A stretch of DNA of 64,000 nt, from positions 744,001 through 808,000 of the forward strand of contig NZ_JACVAC010000001.1 in assembly GCF_014851685.1 (NCBI RefSeq), written 5' to 3'. The DNA comes from Pseudomonas sp. PDM05. Lineage in GTDB: Bacteria; Pseudomonadota; Gammaproteobacteria; Pseudomonadales; Pseudomonadaceae. The stretch's first letter is position 1. Every line of letters starts with the position of its first letter. The notes under the pieces are model-generated. The model was not told the DNA's origin. It was given only the letters and a program-made list of their open reading frames with translations, and ran no database searches. The position numbers and the translations under genes were made by a program. Positions 62,762 to 64,000 of this stretch are shown in pieces.

Positions 62762-63347
62762 GCTCTATCCTCTTTCTGACGGACGCTTGCCGCCCACCGC
62801 TGTACTGATGAGGCTTAAGCAATTTGCGAACCAACTTTCAAAACCGCCGGAAAACCCAATGGATACGGGGCATCGATGGCTTGACGCCGTCGAGACGGCC
62901 GGCAGGCGAGTCGAAAAAACGGCGGTGTCATGCCGCTTACGGCAAAGACCGGCGATGGCGGTGACCCGCATCACAGGCACAAGGTGCTGGCCCTGCGCCC
63001 TGCGCCCCCCCTTGCCCATTCGTTTAAATGTAACCGCGGCCTCTTGAAATAAAACGCTGCACTCACGCCATTTATCATTTCAAAATTCACGCACTGCGCG
63101 CCAACCGCAACACCTCGCGCGCCACCCAATTAGTTAACGCGTGTGTTTTAACTTGAAGTTTTAAAAAAAGCCTGACGACCAACTACTTGAAGATTACTCC
63201 GACATACATTTACAAATACTCAACAATACCAACTTGTCGCCCCACCCTTACTTACGCAACTCTCGCACCTCGCAGAACTGCACTCACCAATCAACTTTGA
63301 CTGAATGACTCTGCGACCTACATTCTTATCAATAAAAGGCCAGTAAC
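62762..63347. other. 586-base non-coding stretch between flgF and a divergent repeat gene
   Basis: No supported gene on either strand. The left 80 bases hold the candidate sigma-54 promoter of flgF. 62900-63050 is GC-rich without obvious structure. From about 63050 to 63347 the base composition turns AT-rich, unlike the rest of the window; this part should contain the promoter of the plus-strand gene at 63348. Confidence 0.6.
62818..62833 (-). promoter_or_regulatory. Sigma-54 promoter of flgFGHIJKL (candidate)
   Basis: Minus strand TGGTTCGCAAATTGCT: GG and GC invariant pairs with correct spacing and two mismatches to TGGCACG-N4-TTGCW, 57 bases before the flgF ATG. Confidence 0.6.
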
Positions 63348-64000
63348 ATGTTTAGAACCAACGACGCATACACGACTTACTTCAGAGACCCCACCTCCCT
63401 ATATGAACGGGACCGAGAGTATGAATCACGCCCCTCCCGGCGTCCGCCTGCCGAACCCCACTATCACCGCTGCAATCACGACCATCGAGCCGACTTTAAT
63501 CGTCCGGGCTCCCGCAGGGATTTTGACTACCGCTCCGACCGCAGGCTCCCCGACGCCCGCCGCGACTGGGACTACCGCCCCGACCGGGGATTCCCCGACA
63601 CCCGCCGCGACCGGGACTACCGCCCTGACCGCGGATTCCCAGACGCCCGCCGCGACTGGGCCTACCGGCCTGACCGTGGATTCCCCGAGACCCGCCGCGA
63701 CTGGGACTATCGTCCTGACCGTGGATTCCCCGACGCCCGCCGCAACTGGGACTACAACCCCGACGGTGGACGCCCCGACGCCCGCCGGGATTGGGATGTG
63801 CGCTCGGATTTCAAACCAAGCCCACCACAGGGAAACCCCACAGTGGGCGCACTGCGCCAACTCCTCGACAGCTTGCCAGACCACAGGGTACAGACCGACC
63901 GTGGTATCACGGCCAATGACATCCGCGCGGGTAAATTCGGAACGCTTTCGCCGCAAGCCATCAAAGAGCTTGAAAAGTTGGATAAAAATCAGGACTACCG
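63348..64000 (+). CDS. Unrecognised Arg/Asp-rich protein with 15-residue tandem repeats, 3' end outside window
   Basis: At least 217 codons, open to the right edge. The ATG at 63348 follows AAAAGG by 8 bases. Residues 1-55 are hydrophilic (MFRTNDAYTTYFRDPTSLYE...). Residues 56-145 are six units of the form RRDWDYRPDRGFPDA, plus a seventh diverged one; they match in DNA as 45-base direct repeats from 63513 to about 63827. The part after the repeats (VGALRQLLDSLPDHRV, GITANDIRAGKFGTLSPQ, AIKELEKLDKNQDY) looks like an ordinary folded domain; LDKNQDY resembles the start of an EF-hand loop. No signal peptide, no membrane segment. The gene is divergent from flgF in an AT-rich setting. Function unknown; possibly a secreted or surface-active protein, but that is only a guess from the repeats. 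Confidence 0.75.
   Translation, partial: MFRTNDAYTTYFRDPTSLYERDREYESRPSRRPPAEPHYHRCNHDHRADFNRPGSRRDFDYRSDRRLPDARRDWDYRPDRGFPDTRRDRDYRPDRGFPDARRDWAYRPDRGFPETRRDWDYRPDRGFPDARRNWDYNPDGGRPDARRDWDVRSDFKPSPPQGNPTVGALRQLLDSLPDHRVQTDRGITANDIRAGKFGTLSPQAIKELEKLDKNQDY
63513..63827 (+). repeat. 45-base tandem direct repeats, seven units (coding)
   Basis: Units begin at 63513, 63558, 63603, 63648, 63693, 63738 and 63783, each starting CGC-CGC/AGG-GAC and coding for 15 residues. Units 2-5 are the most alike; the first, sixth and seventh have diverged. All are in frame with the gene at 63348. Confidence 0.9.

Noticed and set aside
63050..63347. Hrp-box (HrpL site) upstream of the repeat gene, which would make it a type III effector
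   Set aside because: No GGAAC(C/T)-N15-17-CCACNNA is present; AGAACTGCACTCACCA has the wrong spacing.
63513..63827. Possible CRISPR array
   Set aside because: The 45-base units are directly adjacent without spacers and code for a 15-residue protein repeat.
63426..63956. Minus-strand frame of 176 codons with VAAGVGES-type repeats
   Set aside because: It is the mirror of the 45-base repeats. The plus frame has a ribosome site, an ordinary non-repeat C-terminal part and continues past the window; the minus frame has none of these.

Overview
The window comes from a Pseudomonas chromosome, most likely of the P. fluorescens group. The evidence is the gene order of the polar-flagellum regulon (fleQ, fleSR, fleN, flhF, motCD, the parC/parP/cheW chemotaxis block, hptB-hsbR-hsbA), GC-rich coding sequence, and REP elements of two types typical of these pseudomonads (GTAGTGAGCGGGCTTG... 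and GTGGGAGCGGGCTTGC...). Species is an inference. Almost everything lies on the minus strand, so the biological reading direction is from right to left.

Layout, left to right. 1-2.0 kb: the 3' end of a NarL-type sensor kinase and its LuxR-type response regulator (plus strand), convergent with a YegS-like lipid kinase. 2.0-13.5 kb: an accessory two-partner secretion (TPS) locus, read tpsB - HlyC-like lysine acyltransferase - tpsA (2589 aa) - three small lipoproteins. The TpsA tail carries a serine-hydrolase-like GHSRG motif and the first lipoprotein gene starts 11 bases after the tpsA stop, so a secreted lipase-type effector with lipoprotein immunity is a reasonable hypothesis. 13.8-24.5 kb: chemotaxis and motor block fleN-fliA-cheY-cheZ-cheA-cheB-motC-motD-parC-parP-cheW-DUF2802. 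24.5-36 kb: flhF, flhA, two cold-shock-domain genes, flhB-fliRQPONML and fliK. 36-44 kb: hptB-hsbR-hsbA (output switch to FlgM/c-di-GMP in P. aeruginosa) and fliJIHGFE. 44-49 kb: regulators fleR, fleS, fleQ and chaperones fliT, fliS. 49.5-53 kb: fliD, flaG, fliC. 53-54 kb: a lone ketoacyl-ACP synthase III gene between flgL and fliC, the place where flagellin glycosylation genes sit in other pseudomonads. 54-62.8 kb: flgLKJIHGF. After a 586-base non-coding stretch, a plus-strand gene with seven units (six full, one diverged) of a 45-base in-frame repeat runs off the right end; I do not recognise it.

Regulation visible in the sequence: good sigma-54 (-24/-12) sites precede fleS, fliE, fliL, fliK, flhA and, with more mismatches, flgF and fliD; a sigma-28 type site precedes fliC. 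This matches the known Pseudomonas hierarchy: FleQ with RpoN, then FleSR with RpoN, then FliA. Clear intrinsic terminators follow fleQ, fleR, fliC, fliD and the KAS III gene. REP hairpins separate several transcription units (fliK/fliL, fliJ/hsbA, flhB/csp, and the borders of the TPS locus).
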